Shown here piece after piece: positions 27,215-34,783 of a DNA stretch of 64,000 nt. The notes under the pieces are model-generated. The model saw nothing but the letters and a program-made list of their open reading frames with translations, ran no database searches and was not told where the DNA came from. This DNA comes from Anaerolineae bacterium (GTDB taxonomy: Bacteria; Chloroflexota; Anaerolineae; Aggregatilineales; Phototrophicaceae): the NCBI GenBank assembly GCA_022824365.1, contig JAJEAA010000002.1, positions 163,700 through 227,699 on the forward strand, given 5' to 3'. The translations under genes and the position numbers were made by a program. How positions within the stretch are numbered: position 1 is the first letter of the stretch; the number at the start of each line of letters is the position of its first letter.

Positions 27215-28229
27215 GGCGCATCAGCTGTACTTCGTCGGCGCGGTGGGCGGCATGGAACGGAATTTGACGGCAAAGTCCGCAATCGCCTTTGCCGGCTATC
27301 ATGAAGTCTTCGCCGGTCCCCTGCATGGCGTCAATCCGCTGCGCATCACAACAAGTCTGCTAAAACTGACGCTTGGCTGCCTGCAATCTCTGTATCTTCT
27401 TCGCCGCCTGCGGCCGCAAGTGATACTTCTGACCGGCGGCTGGGCAAATTTGCCGGTGGCGCTGGGCGCTCGCCTGCTCGGCATCCCGATCGTCATCTAC
27501 CTGCCCGATATTGAACCCGGCTTGACAATCAAGGCTTTGCAGCCTTTCGCAAGCTGCATCGCCATAACCGTAGAATCTTCCGCGCGCTACTTTCCCCGCG
27601 GCAAATCAGTCGTGACCGGTTATCCCTTGCAGGCAAGCCGGCTCAACGCGTCGCGACAGGAAGGGCAAGCGCGCTTTGAACTGGATGCTGAACGAAAGAC
27701 CCTGCTGGTCTTCGGCGGCAGCCGCGGCGCGCGAAACATCAATATCGCGCTCGCCGAATCCTTGGGGCAATTGCTGGATATGGACTTGCAAATCATCCAT
27801 GTCACCGGCGAATTTGACTGGGAAGACAGTTGCAAGCGCGTCGGCCGATTCAGCGAGCACCCGCGTTATCACCCCTTCGCCTATCTGCATGATGACATGG
27901 GCTTGGCTTTTGCCGCGGCTGACCTGGTTCTGTGCCGCTCCGGCGCCAGCACCCTTGCGGAATTGCCGCTATTCGGGCTCCCCGCCATACTGACGCCCTA
28001 CCCCTACGCTTGGCGCTATCAAAAGGTCAATGCCGATTATCTGGCCAAAAACGGCGCTGCGGTCCGGCTCAATGACGAGGACATGGCGGACAAGCTCTTC
28101 GCGACGATTAGCTCGCTGATCACCGACGACTCCCGCTTGAACGACATGCGCGCCAAATCCCGCTCTCTCTCGAATCCCGATGGCGCAAGCCGCCTCGCGA
28201 ACCTGCTGCTCGAAATCGGCGGGAGGTGA
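27126..28229 (+). CDS. murG: UDP-GlcNAc:lipid I N-acetylglucosaminyltransferase
   Basis: 367 residues from TTG 27126, chosen because RILIGAGGTGGHVYPALA is the conserved MurG N-terminus and GGAG lies eight bases before it. Further landmarks: HGVNPLR, LTGGWANLPVALGARLLGIP, LVFGGSRGARNINIAL, and LVLCRSGASTLAELPLFGLPAILTPYPYA. The acceptor loop GGTGGH is present. It converts lipid I to lipid II on the inner face of the membrane. It overlaps ftsW by 89 bases in a different frame. Confidence 0.93.
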   Translation: MRILIGAGGTGGHVYPALATAQALLQAGDEAHQLYFVGAVGGMERNLTAKSAIAFAGYHEVFAGPLHGVNPLRITTSLLKLTLGCLQSLYLLRRLRPQVILLTGGWANLPVALGARLLGIPIVIYLPDIEPGLTIKALQPFASCIAITVESSARYFPRGKSVVTGYPLQASRLNASRQEGQARFELDAERKTLLVFGGSRGARNINIALAESLGQLLDMDLQIIHVTGEFDWEDSCKRVGRFSEHPRYHPFAYLHDDMGLAFAAADLVLCRSGASTLAELPLFGLPAILTPYPYAWRYQKVNADYLAKNGAAVRLNDEDMADKLFATISSLITDDSRLNDMRAKSRSLSNPDGASRLANLLLEIGGR

Positions 28230-28230
28230 T

Positions 28231-28329
28231 ATGCTGATGTGGGCGACCGCGATCTTCTCCGCGCTTTCCGGCACACCGCCCGCGTTGGCTGTACTCGTGA
28301 TTCCGGCAATTGTGATTTTGCCTCTATGA
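28231..28329 (+). CDS. Small membrane peptide between murG and murC
   Basis: A 32-residue open frame, MLMWATAIFSALSGTPPALA followed by VLVIPAIVILPL, almost entirely hydrophobic, enough for one membrane span. The ribosome site GGAGGTGAT overlaps the murG stop and is the best Shine-Dalgarno match in the cluster, three bases before ATG 28231 and nine before ATG 28237. It is then followed by a separate GGAGG for murC. No known homologue comes to mind. It may be a small division protein, or just a leader read-through; conservation would decide. Confidence 0.45.
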   Translation: MLMWATAIFSALSGTPPALAVLVIPAIVILPL

Positions 28330-28366
28330 GGCGCAGCGACCGCCTCGAAAAAGGAGGAGCCGGCGA

Positions 28367-29758
28367 ATGCCGCAACTGCTGACAGGCACACATATCCATT
28401 TCGTTGGCATCGGCGGCGCCGGTCTTTCCGCCATCGCTCGTATCCTGCTGGAACGCGGCTGCATTGTCAGCGGCTCGGATATGAACGCGAGTTCAGTGAC
28501 AGTGGCTTTGGCCGACGCCGGCGCGAGAATCTTCCAAGGCCACGACCCGCGCTTCGTCGATAGCGCGGATTTGGTCTTGGCGACCTCAGCGGTGGATGAT
28601 GGCCACATTGAACTGATAGCGGCAAAGCAACTGGGAATTCCAGTGTATCGCCGCCGAGAATTCATGCGCGCTCTGCTGCAAGGCTACGATACCATTGCCA
28701 TCGCCGGCGCTCACGGCAAAACCACCACAACCTCAATGATCATCCACATCCTGCAATCCGCTGGAAAAGACCCGAGTTACATCGTGGGCGGCATAATGGG
28801 CAATACGGGCAGGAATGCCGCAGTGGGCGCGGGCGAATCCTTCGTCATTGAAGCCGACGAATATGGCAACATGTTTCATGGTTTGTCGCCGAATCTGGCG
28901 GTCGTCACAACGGTCGAGCACGATCATCCCGATTTCTTCCAGACCGCCGACGATATATCCGCCGCCTTCGCGACATTTATTGAATCGATACAGCCTGAGG
29001 GCTTGCTCGTCGCTTGCGCCGATGACCCGGCCGCTCTGGCGCTCACTCTGGAACATCAGAAGACCGGCGAGGCAATACGAACCTACGGCATCGAAAACGA
29101 GCAATTAGACTGGCGCGCGACGGACCTGCAATTCGATGGTGATAGGACTTCCTTCAATGTGCTGCATCGCGGCGTCCCGCTGGGCAGCGTCAGTCTCGGC
29201 GCGCCGGGCGCCCATAACGTGTTAAACGCGCTCGCGGCGCTGGCCGTGGCGCATGAGCGCGGCGTAGCGTTCGCGGCGAGCGCAAGCGCCCTGGCTAACT
29301 TCATAGCCACGCAACGCCGTTTTGAAGTCCGCGGCATCCGCGATGGCGTCATCGTGGTCGACGACTACGCGCACCACCCCACCGAAATCGAAGTGAACCT
29401 TCGCGCCGCGCGCCTGCGTTATCCCGACCGCCAAATCTGGGCGATCTGGCAGCCCCATACTTATTCCCGCGTCCGTCAATTCTGGTCCGAGTTCGTAGCC
29501 GCCTTTCACGATGCGGATCGCGTCATCATCACGCCGATCTACGCCGCTCGCGAAATGCCGATCGACGGCGTTTCCAGCCAAGCGCTGGCGGCCGAAATGA
29601 AATGTCAATCGGACGCCATATTCGCGCCAACTTATGACAATGCGGTGTCAATGCTGCGTCAGTTCGCTGTAGCCCCCGCCGTCGTGATCATCTTCAGCGC
29701 CGGCGACGCCAACCAGATCGCGGACCTCTATCTCGACTGCGGAACAGAGCAATCATGA
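28367..29758 (+). CDS. murC: UDP-N-acetylmuramate:L-alanine ligase
   Basis: 463 residues, preceded by AAAGGAGGAG. N-terminal IHFVGIGGAGLSAIARILLERG, P-loop AIAGAHGKTTTTSMIIHIL, FVIEADEYGNMF, VVTTVEHDHPDFF, then DDYAHHPTEIEVNL and WAIWQPHTYSRVRQFWSEF. It adds L-alanine to UDP-MurNAc. Its stop overlaps the murB start as ATGA. Confidence 0.95.
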   Translation: MPQLLTGTHIHFVGIGGAGLSAIARILLERGCIVSGSDMNASSVTVALADAGARIFQGHDPRFVDSADLVLATSAVDDGHIELIAAKQLGIPVYRRREFMRALLQGYDTIAIAGAHGKTTTTSMIIHILQSAGKDPSYIVGGIMGNTGRNAAVGAGESFVIEADEYGNMFHGLSPNLAVVTTVEHDHPDFFQTADDISAAFATFIESIQPEGLLVACADDPAALALTLEHQKTGEAIRTYGIENEQLDWRATDLQFDGDRTSFNVLHRGVPLGSVSLGAPGAHNVLNALAALAVAHERGVAFAASASALANFIATQRRFEVRGIRDGVIVVDDYAHHPTEIEVNLRAARLRYPDRQIWAIWQPHTYSRVRQFWSEFVAAFHDADRVIITPIYAAREMPIDGVSSQALAAEMKCQSDAIFAPTYDNAVSMLRQFAVAPAVVIIFSAGDANQIADLYLDCGTEQS

Positions 29759-30669
29759 GCGGACTGGGGCCGCCTTCGATCGACGACTTGCCGCGCATGC
29801 AATCGCTGGCTCGCTTCACCGCCGCGCGTCTTGGCGGGCCCGCCGATTATCTCTTCATTGCCAAAGACCCGGCCTACAGCGACCTAATTCCGCTACTCCG
29901 GCAAGCCTGGAATCGCCAAATGCCGGTGACCGTGATTGGAGGCGGCGCAAACATTCTTATCGCCGATGCCGGAATCCGCGGGCTGACCATAATCAATCGC
30001 GCGACTCGCCTTGAGCGCGCCGCTATCGGAGACGATGTCGTCGTCACTGCCAGCAGCGGCGCAAATCTTATCCGCCTGACGCGCTATTGCTACGAGAATG
30101 CCTTGACGGGCATGGAATGGGCGATAGCGGTGCCAGGCACGGTTGGCGGCGCCGTGGTCAACAATGCCGGCGCCCACAGCAGCGATATCGCTGCCTCGCT
30201 GCGGCGAGTTTTGGTCTGCGAGGCGGACGGCGGCGAGCGCTGGCTTGCGGCGGATTCTCTGCAGTACGCCTATCGGCATTCCTGGCTTAAAGCGCGCGGC
30301 GATCGTCGCTTCTTTATCCTCCGCGCCGAGTTCGGCTTTCGAGGCGACGCGCCCGCAGCGATACAACAGCGAATGGACGACAACAACAACTATCGCCGGC
30401 GCACACAGCCGCCGGGCGCCAGCCTCGGCAGCATATTCAAGAACCCGCCGGGAGATTACGCCGGCCGCCTCATCGAAGCGGCTGGCTTAAAGGGCGAGAC
30501 AGTCGGCGCGGTGCAGGTATCCCCGGTACATGCCAACTTCTTCGTCAATCGCAATTCCAATGCAAGCGCCAGCGATTATCTCGCGCTAATAAACCTCGTG
30601 CGCGAGCGCGTCCAGGAGCGCTTCGATGTCGCTTTGGAACTAGAGATTCAGACGCTGGGGGAATGGTAG
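29755..30669 (+). CDS. murB: UDP-N-acetylenolpyruvoylglucosamine reductase
   Basis: 304 residues, type II MurB size. FAD domain with RLGGPADYLFIAK, VTVIGGGANILIADAGIRGLTI, ASSGANLIRLTRYCYENALTGMEWAIAVPGTVGGAVVNNAGAH, the catalytic Ser region RTQPPGASLGSIFKNP, and AGRLIEAAGLKGETVGAVQVSPVHANFFVN near the end. It reduces UDP-GlcNAc-enolpyruvate to UDP-MurNAc with NADPH. Confidence 0.95.
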   Translation: MSGLGPPSIDDLPRMQSLARFTAARLGGPADYLFIAKDPAYSDLIPLLRQAWNRQMPVTVIGGGANILIADAGIRGLTIINRATRLERAAIGDDVVVTASSGANLIRLTRYCYENALTGMEWAIAVPGTVGGAVVNNAGAHSSDIAASLRRVLVCEADGGERWLAADSLQYAYRHSWLKARGDRRFFILRAEFGFRGDAPAAIQQRMDDNNNYRRRTQPPGASLGSIFKNPPGDYAGRLIEAAGLKGETVGAVQVSPVHANFFVNRNSNASASDYLALINLVRERVQERFDVALELEIQTLGEW

Positions 30670-30770
30670 CGGATTTCCGCCTTATGCGGTTTGCGCGGTA
30701 TTTTGACCAATAGTACACTGAATGCCATATTGGTTGGAGGCTTCATCCAAATATTGGTGGACGAGCATAA

Positions 30771-31604
30771 GTGGCGAGTCATGTTCAAGCGCACCGGCGG
30801 CAGCCTGACCGCGCTCCTGGCGTTTTGCATCGAACGGCGCCAGGTACTGTACCCAAGCTATCGAAGGCTGCGCGACGAGAACGGCGGCGGGCCTTCTCCC
30901 GTTGGCGAGTCATCAGCGCCCTTCTTTTTCTGCTCTTTGGCTTGACTCTGCTGGCGTTTTTTACCAGCGATGTCTTTTACGTGAGAGCGATACAAGTGCG
31001 CGGAAACACGTTCATTACCCGCGAAGAAGTCTTTGCTTACTCGGAGCTGGCGGATTACCACATGTTTTGGCTGGATCCCGACGAAATCCGCGAGAATGTG
31101 CTCCGTTCGTCCTCTGTTGCGGATATTACCGTTGAAGTAGGCTGGCCGCCCGAAATGGTCACACTGGTGGTTCAGGAACGGCAGCCAGCGCTGGTTTGGT
31201 CGGACGCGGGCGATGAGACCTGGATCGACATCCAGGGGCGCGTCATGCCAGCCAGGGCGGAGATGCCGGGTCTGCTTCATGTGAATTTGGTGAAAGACGG
31301 CAGTGCTGGACCAGCCCCAAGCGCTGAAAGCGTTTCCAAGGACATTGTGCTGGGCGCCCTGCGACTAAAGGAAATTCTGCCCGAAGGCGATCATCTGGAC
31401 TACCATCCCATTCACGGGTTGGGCTGGACTAACGAAAAAGGCTGGCAAGTCTGGATGGGAATAGGCTCGACGGCGATAATGGATGAGAAAACAAGAATCT
31501 ACGATGTGCTGGTGGAGAATTTAAGCAGTCGCGCAATTGACGTTGCCGAACTGAATATAGCGAATCCCGATGCACCGTTCTACAGACTTTTGTGGGGGCT
31601 ATAG
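30771..31604 (+). CDS. ftsQ: FtsQ/DivIB-type cell division protein
   Basis: 277 residues from GTG 30771; the exact start is uncertain because the first 40 residues are not conserved. A basic cytoplasmic segment (KAARRERRRAFSRWR) leads into one membrane helix (VISALLFLLFGLTLLAFF), then a POTRA domain (VFYVRAIQVRGNTFITREEVFAYSEL) and the beta domain (WPPEMVTLVVQERQPALVW, WIDIQGRVMP). It bridges the Z-ring to periplasmic division proteins. Position between murB and ftsA is standard. Confidence 0.85.
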   Translation: MASHVQAHRRQPDRAPGVLHRTAPGTVPKLSKAARRERRRAFSRWRVISALLFLLFGLTLLAFFTSDVFYVRAIQVRGNTFITREEVFAYSELADYHMFWLDPDEIRENVLRSSSVADITVEVGWPPEMVTLVVQERQPALVWSDAGDETWIDIQGRVMPARAEMPGLLHVNLVKDGSAGPAPSAESVSKDIVLGALRLKEILPEGDHLDYHPIHGLGWTNEKGWQVWMGIGSTAIMDEKTRIYDVLVENLSSRAIDVAELNIANPDAPFYRLLWGL

Positions 31605-31610
31605 AACCGC

Positions 31611-32846
31611 ATGGGCGACTTGGTAGTTGGGCTGGATGTTGGTACGCACAAGATTTGCGCCATCGTTGGGGAAGTACGCCCCGAGGATGTCTATGTCGTC
31701 GGCTTGGGCATTGAACCCAGCGACGGCATGAAGAAAGGCGTCGTCAATGACGTCGGCGCCTTGTCGTCTGCCATCGCCAAGTCCATACGGAAAGCGGAGA
31801 AGTCTAGCGGCTACGACATCAATCGAGCCTTCGTCAGCGTCGCCGGCAGTCATATTTCATCGCTGACCAGTCGCGGGCTCGCCACCATTGTCGGCTCGCG
31901 CAGCGTGCAGGCGGAAGACCTGGAAAAAGCGATGAGCGTGGCGCGCAATATTGCCATTCCCCATAATCGTGAGATTCTGCATGTCGTCCCGCGCAGTTAT
32001 ACGCTCGACAGCCAGGATGGCATCCGCAGCCCCATCGGCATGCACTGCTTCCGTCTGGAAGTCGACGCGCATATCATCACCGCCTCGACCACTAGTTTGG
32101 CCAATTTGGAGGACGCGGTCGAATCCGCCGGGGTCATGGTTGACCGCTTCATCCTCAATCCGCTGGCGGCGGGCGATGCCGTGCTTACCGATCACGAGCG
32201 GGAGATGGGCGCGGTCGTCATTGATATCGGCGGCGGCACAACAGACCTCGCCATCTTCATTGACGGCACGGTATGGCACACGGCCATCATCCCGGTTGGC
32301 GGCAACCACGTCACGCAAGACATCACGTATTGGATGCGGGTGCCCTTCGGCTTGGCGGAACAAGTCAAGATTCAGCGCGGCCATGCCGATATGAACGCCG
32401 TCAGCGAATCGGAAGTATTCCCGGTTGAGCCATTCGGCGGCGAGATCCTGCCGGTTTCGCGCCGGGACCTGGCGATGGTCATTGAAGCGCGCTTTGAAGA
32501 GATCTTCGAACTGGTGGAAAAGGAAATCAAACGCTCCGGTTATGCCGGCCTGCTGCGCGCCGGCGCGGTCATCACCGGCGGCAGCTCACAGTTGCCGGGC
32601 TACCGTGATCTGGCCTCCCGCATCTTGAATTTACCTGTTCGCCTGGCCCATCCCGAGAGGATCACCGGCATCGCCGATACTCTGAAGAACCCGTCTTACA
32701 GCACAAGCGTCGGTTTGCTGCGGCTGGGGCTGGAAATGGATTCGGTGACCGAGCCGGAACTGGTGAGTAATATGGGGCTGCCGGTGAGCAATTGGGGACG
32801 CCGGATGAACGAATTTCTGCGGCGCTTCTTGCCACAAGACGAGTAG
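31611..32846 (+). CDS. ftsA: Cell division protein FtsA
   Basis: 411 residues of the actin fold. VVGLDVGTHKICAIVGEV (phosphate 1), NRAFVSVAGSHISS, VVIDIGGGTTDLAIFIDGTVWHT (phosphate 2), and AGAVITGGSSQLPGYRDLA (adenosine). The C-terminus SNWGRRMNEFLRRFLPQDE is a short amphipathic helix, the membrane-targeting sequence that anchors FtsZ. It starts six bases after ftsQ. Confidence 0.95.
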   Translation: MGDLVVGLDVGTHKICAIVGEVRPEDVYVVGLGIEPSDGMKKGVVNDVGALSSAIAKSIRKAEKSSGYDINRAFVSVAGSHISSLTSRGLATIVGSRSVQAEDLEKAMSVARNIAIPHNREILHVVPRSYTLDSQDGIRSPIGMHCFRLEVDAHIITASTTSLANLEDAVESAGVMVDRFILNPLAAGDAVLTDHEREMGAVVIDIGGGTTDLAIFIDGTVWHTAIIPVGGNHVTQDITYWMRVPFGLAEQVKIQRGHADMNAVSESEVFPVEPFGGEILPVSRRDLAMVIEARFEEIFELVEKEIKRSGYAGLLRAGAVITGGSSQLPGYRDLASRILNLPVRLAHPERITGIADTLKNPSYSTSVGLLRLGLEMDSVTEPELVSNMGLPVSNWGRRMNEFLRRFLPQDE

Positions 32847-32891
32847 TGATAATTTAGACAAGTTAATGTAAATTATTGCCTCTTATTTCAT

Positions 32892-32919
32892 TTGCGGCGG
32901 TCGGAAATCTGCGTACAAT
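32892..32919 (+). promoter_or_regulatory. Sigma-70-type promoter before ftsZ
   Basis: TTGCGG (32892-32897), 16-base spacer, TACAAT (32914-32919), 58 bases before ftsZ. It would allow ftsZ to be expressed apart from the rest of the cluster, as is common. Confidence 0.55.
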
Positions 32920-32977
32920 GATTTCATAAACTTGCGGTATGCGTTCAGCAACTTGCTGATTCACGAGGGTGGTCATT

Positions 32978-34210
32978 ATGGTCAATGATTTGATAACCGG
33001 GGAAAACTTTGCCCAGATTAAGGTCGTGGGCGTCGGCGGCGGCGGCGGCAACGCTGTCAACCGCATGATCAACGAAGGCTTGGGCGGCGTTGAGTTTATC
33101 GCGGTCAACACCGACAACCAGGCGCTCATGCTGTCCAAGGCGAAGACGCGCGTGCGTATCGGCGACAAGTTGACGCGCGGGCTCGGCGCCGGCGGCAATC
33201 CTGAAATCGGGCGGAAAGCTGCGGAAGAAAGCTCGGAAGACCTGCTTGAAGTCCTGCGTGGCTCAGACATGATATTCGTCGCCTGTGGCATGGGCGGCGG
33301 CACAGGCACCGGCGCGTCGCCCGTCATCGCCCAGATCGCCAAAGAACTCGGCGCCTTGACCATCGGCGTTGTGACCCGTCCCTTCACCTTTGAAGGCACG
33401 CGCCGCGCTCAACTGGCAAAGACCGGCATCGAAGCGCTGAAGAGCCAGGTCGATACTCTGATCGTCATCCCGAACGACCGCTTGTTGCAGATGGCGGACA
33501 AACGCTCGACGCTACAGCAAGCTTTCTCGCTCGCAGATGATGTGCTGCGGCAAGGCATTCAGGGCATTTCCGAACTTATCACCGTACCCGGGCTCATCAA
33601 TCTTGACTTCGCCGATGTGCGCACGGTTATGTCGGAAGGCGGCGCCGCCTTGATGGCAGTCGGACGAGCCGCAGGCGATGATCGCGCTCGCTCCGCCGCT
33701 GAACAGGCTATCACTAGCGGCTTGCTTGATGTCACGATTGACGGCGCGCGCGGCATACTCTTCTCGATCACCGGCGGCTCGGACTTGACGCTCTTCGAGG
33801 TCAACGAAGCGGCTGCCATCATCAAAGACAGCGCGCATCCGGAATGTAACCTGATCTTCGGCGCTCACATTGATGAGAGCATGGGCGATGAGGTCCATAT
33901 CACAGTCATCGCCACCGGCTTTGAACGTAGCCGGCTGGAAACGACAATGAAAGAAGCGGGCGCCTTGCCCATCCGCCAGACGACGCCGTTGCCGCAACCG
34001 CCGGCAATTCAGCGGCCGGTTTACGAAGATGTTGAGGTGCAGGCTCCATCCGATAGCGCTGCCGCCAGCAGCGGCGGATCCTCATCCTTCCAGCGCAACC
34101 GCCTGGCGCCGCCATCGCCGCCGCAAGAAGACCCGCGCACTTACGACAATATCGACCCCAAGAACACCGAGTTGCCCGCCTTCCTGCGTAAACGCAACCG
34201 GCGTCAGTAA
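32978..34210 (+). CDS. ftsZ: Cell division protein FtsZ
   Basis: 410 residues from ATG 32978, preceded by GAGGGTGG; GTG 32969 is less likely. Tubulin-type GTPase: [48 protein letters not shown] (signature), [14 protein letters not shown] (T7 loop). A proline-rich linker leads to the C-terminal peptide [17 protein letters not shown], where FtsA binds. It forms the Z-ring. The gene is followed by a clear terminator. Confidence 0.97.
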   Translation: MVNDLITGENFAQIKVVGVGGGGGNAVNRMINEGLGGVEFIAVNTDNQALMLSKAKTRVRIGDKLTRGLGAGGNPEIGRKAAEESSEDLLEVLRGSDMIFVACGMGGGTGTGASPVIAQIAKELGALTIGVVTRPFTFEGTRRAQLAKTGIEALKSQVDTLIVIPNDRLLQMADKRSTLQQAFSLADDVLRQGIQGISELITVPGLINLDFADVRTVMSEGGAALMAVGRAAGDDRARSAAEQAITSGLLDVTIDGARGILFSITGGSDLTLFEVNEAAAIIKDSAHPECNLIFGAHIDESMGDEVHITVIATGFERSRLETTMKEAGALPIRQTTPLPQPPAIQRPVYEDVEVQAPSDSAAASSGGSSSFQRNRLAPPSPPQEDPRTYDNIDPKNTELPAFLRKRNRRQ

Positions 34211-34238
34211 CACATCTTTGCTCCAATATACAGCATGT

Positions 34239-34267
34239 GTGGTGGGCTGAAAGCGCCCGCCACTTTT
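34239..34267 (+). terminator. Intrinsic terminator after ftsZ
   Basis: Stem GTGGTGGGC / GCCCGCCAC (nine pairs with one G-T), loop TGAAAGC, then TTTTGTTCT. It ends the division cluster. Confidence 0.8.
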
Positions 34268-34401
34268 GTTCTCTAATCTGTTTGGATTCGGGGCGTTCAA
34301 AAGAGAATTTCGGGACACTAAGGCTAACTGACACTTGCGGAGTATTCATGCTATTCAAACCGAAATCTCGCTCGATCAAGTATGCAATATTTCAAGAAAA
34401 T

Positions 34402-34411
34402 GCTATAGAAT
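34402..34411 (+). promoter_or_regulatory. Possible extended -10 promoter for the nrdJ leader
   Basis: TGCTATAGAAT resembles an extended -10 (TGn then TATAGA at 34404-34409). No strong -35 is present. Transcription from here would include the whole riboswitch. The rest of 34268-34479 shows no gene. Confidence 0.4.
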
Positions 34412-34479
34412 AGAAGTTGATTTTTTTGGACGCTTTGTGGATTTAGCTCTTAATAAATGAATACTCCCTCCCGCGGAAA

Positions 34480-34625
34480 GGTGTGTGTTTGCCCGGATGC
34501 AAGCGCACACTAATGGGGGAAGTCGGTGAAAGTCCGACGCTGTCCCGCAACGGTAACAGACTGCCGCGCACACAGACAAATAGTGTGATCCCAAGCAAGT
34601 CTGAAGCCCGAATGCCCGCCTTTTC
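34480..34625 (+). ncRNA. Cobalamin riboswitch in the nrdJ leader
   Basis: The conserved core is unmistakable: GGGGAAGTCGGTGAAAGTCC, then GACGCTGTCCCGCAACGGTAA, and downstream AAGTCTGAAGCCCGAATGCC ending CCGCC. These are the junction and loop sequences of adenosylcobalamin-type riboswitches. The 5' part (AAGGTGTGTGTTTGC and GCGCACAC) can form the peripheral stem. Exact ends are approximate. It senses B12 coenzyme and controls the next gene, a B12-dependent reductase. The 158 bases after it contain another hairpin at 34661-34718 before the start codon. Confidence 0.88.
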
Positions 34626-34660
34626 CGCCGCTCGTGAACACCTACGTGGTCATAGGGAGT

Positions 34661-34718
34661 GCGAGCGTCAGTTGCAGTGTTGGCACAAGTTCCGTACCCA
34701 CCGGATAGCTGACATCGC
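34661..34718 (+). promoter_or_regulatory. Leader hairpin between riboswitch and nrdJ
   Basis: GCGA..GTCAG at 34661-34671 pairs with CTGAC.TCGC at 34709-34718, closing a long hairpin. There is no U-tract, so it is not a plain terminator. It may be part of the expression platform, or an independent regulatory stem. The ribosome site TTGGAGGGAG lies 50 bases later. Confidence 0.4.
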
Positions 34719-34783
34719 AAACGGCACAAGAGTTAAAAGCTAAATTCCGAGTCAAATCCATTGAGCATACGTTGGAGGGAGAC

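Noticed and set aside
30691..30945. Plus-frame open reading overlapping the ftsQ start (84 codons)
   Set aside because: The conserved membrane helix and POTRA domain are in the frame beginning at 30771; the other frame ends without any domain.
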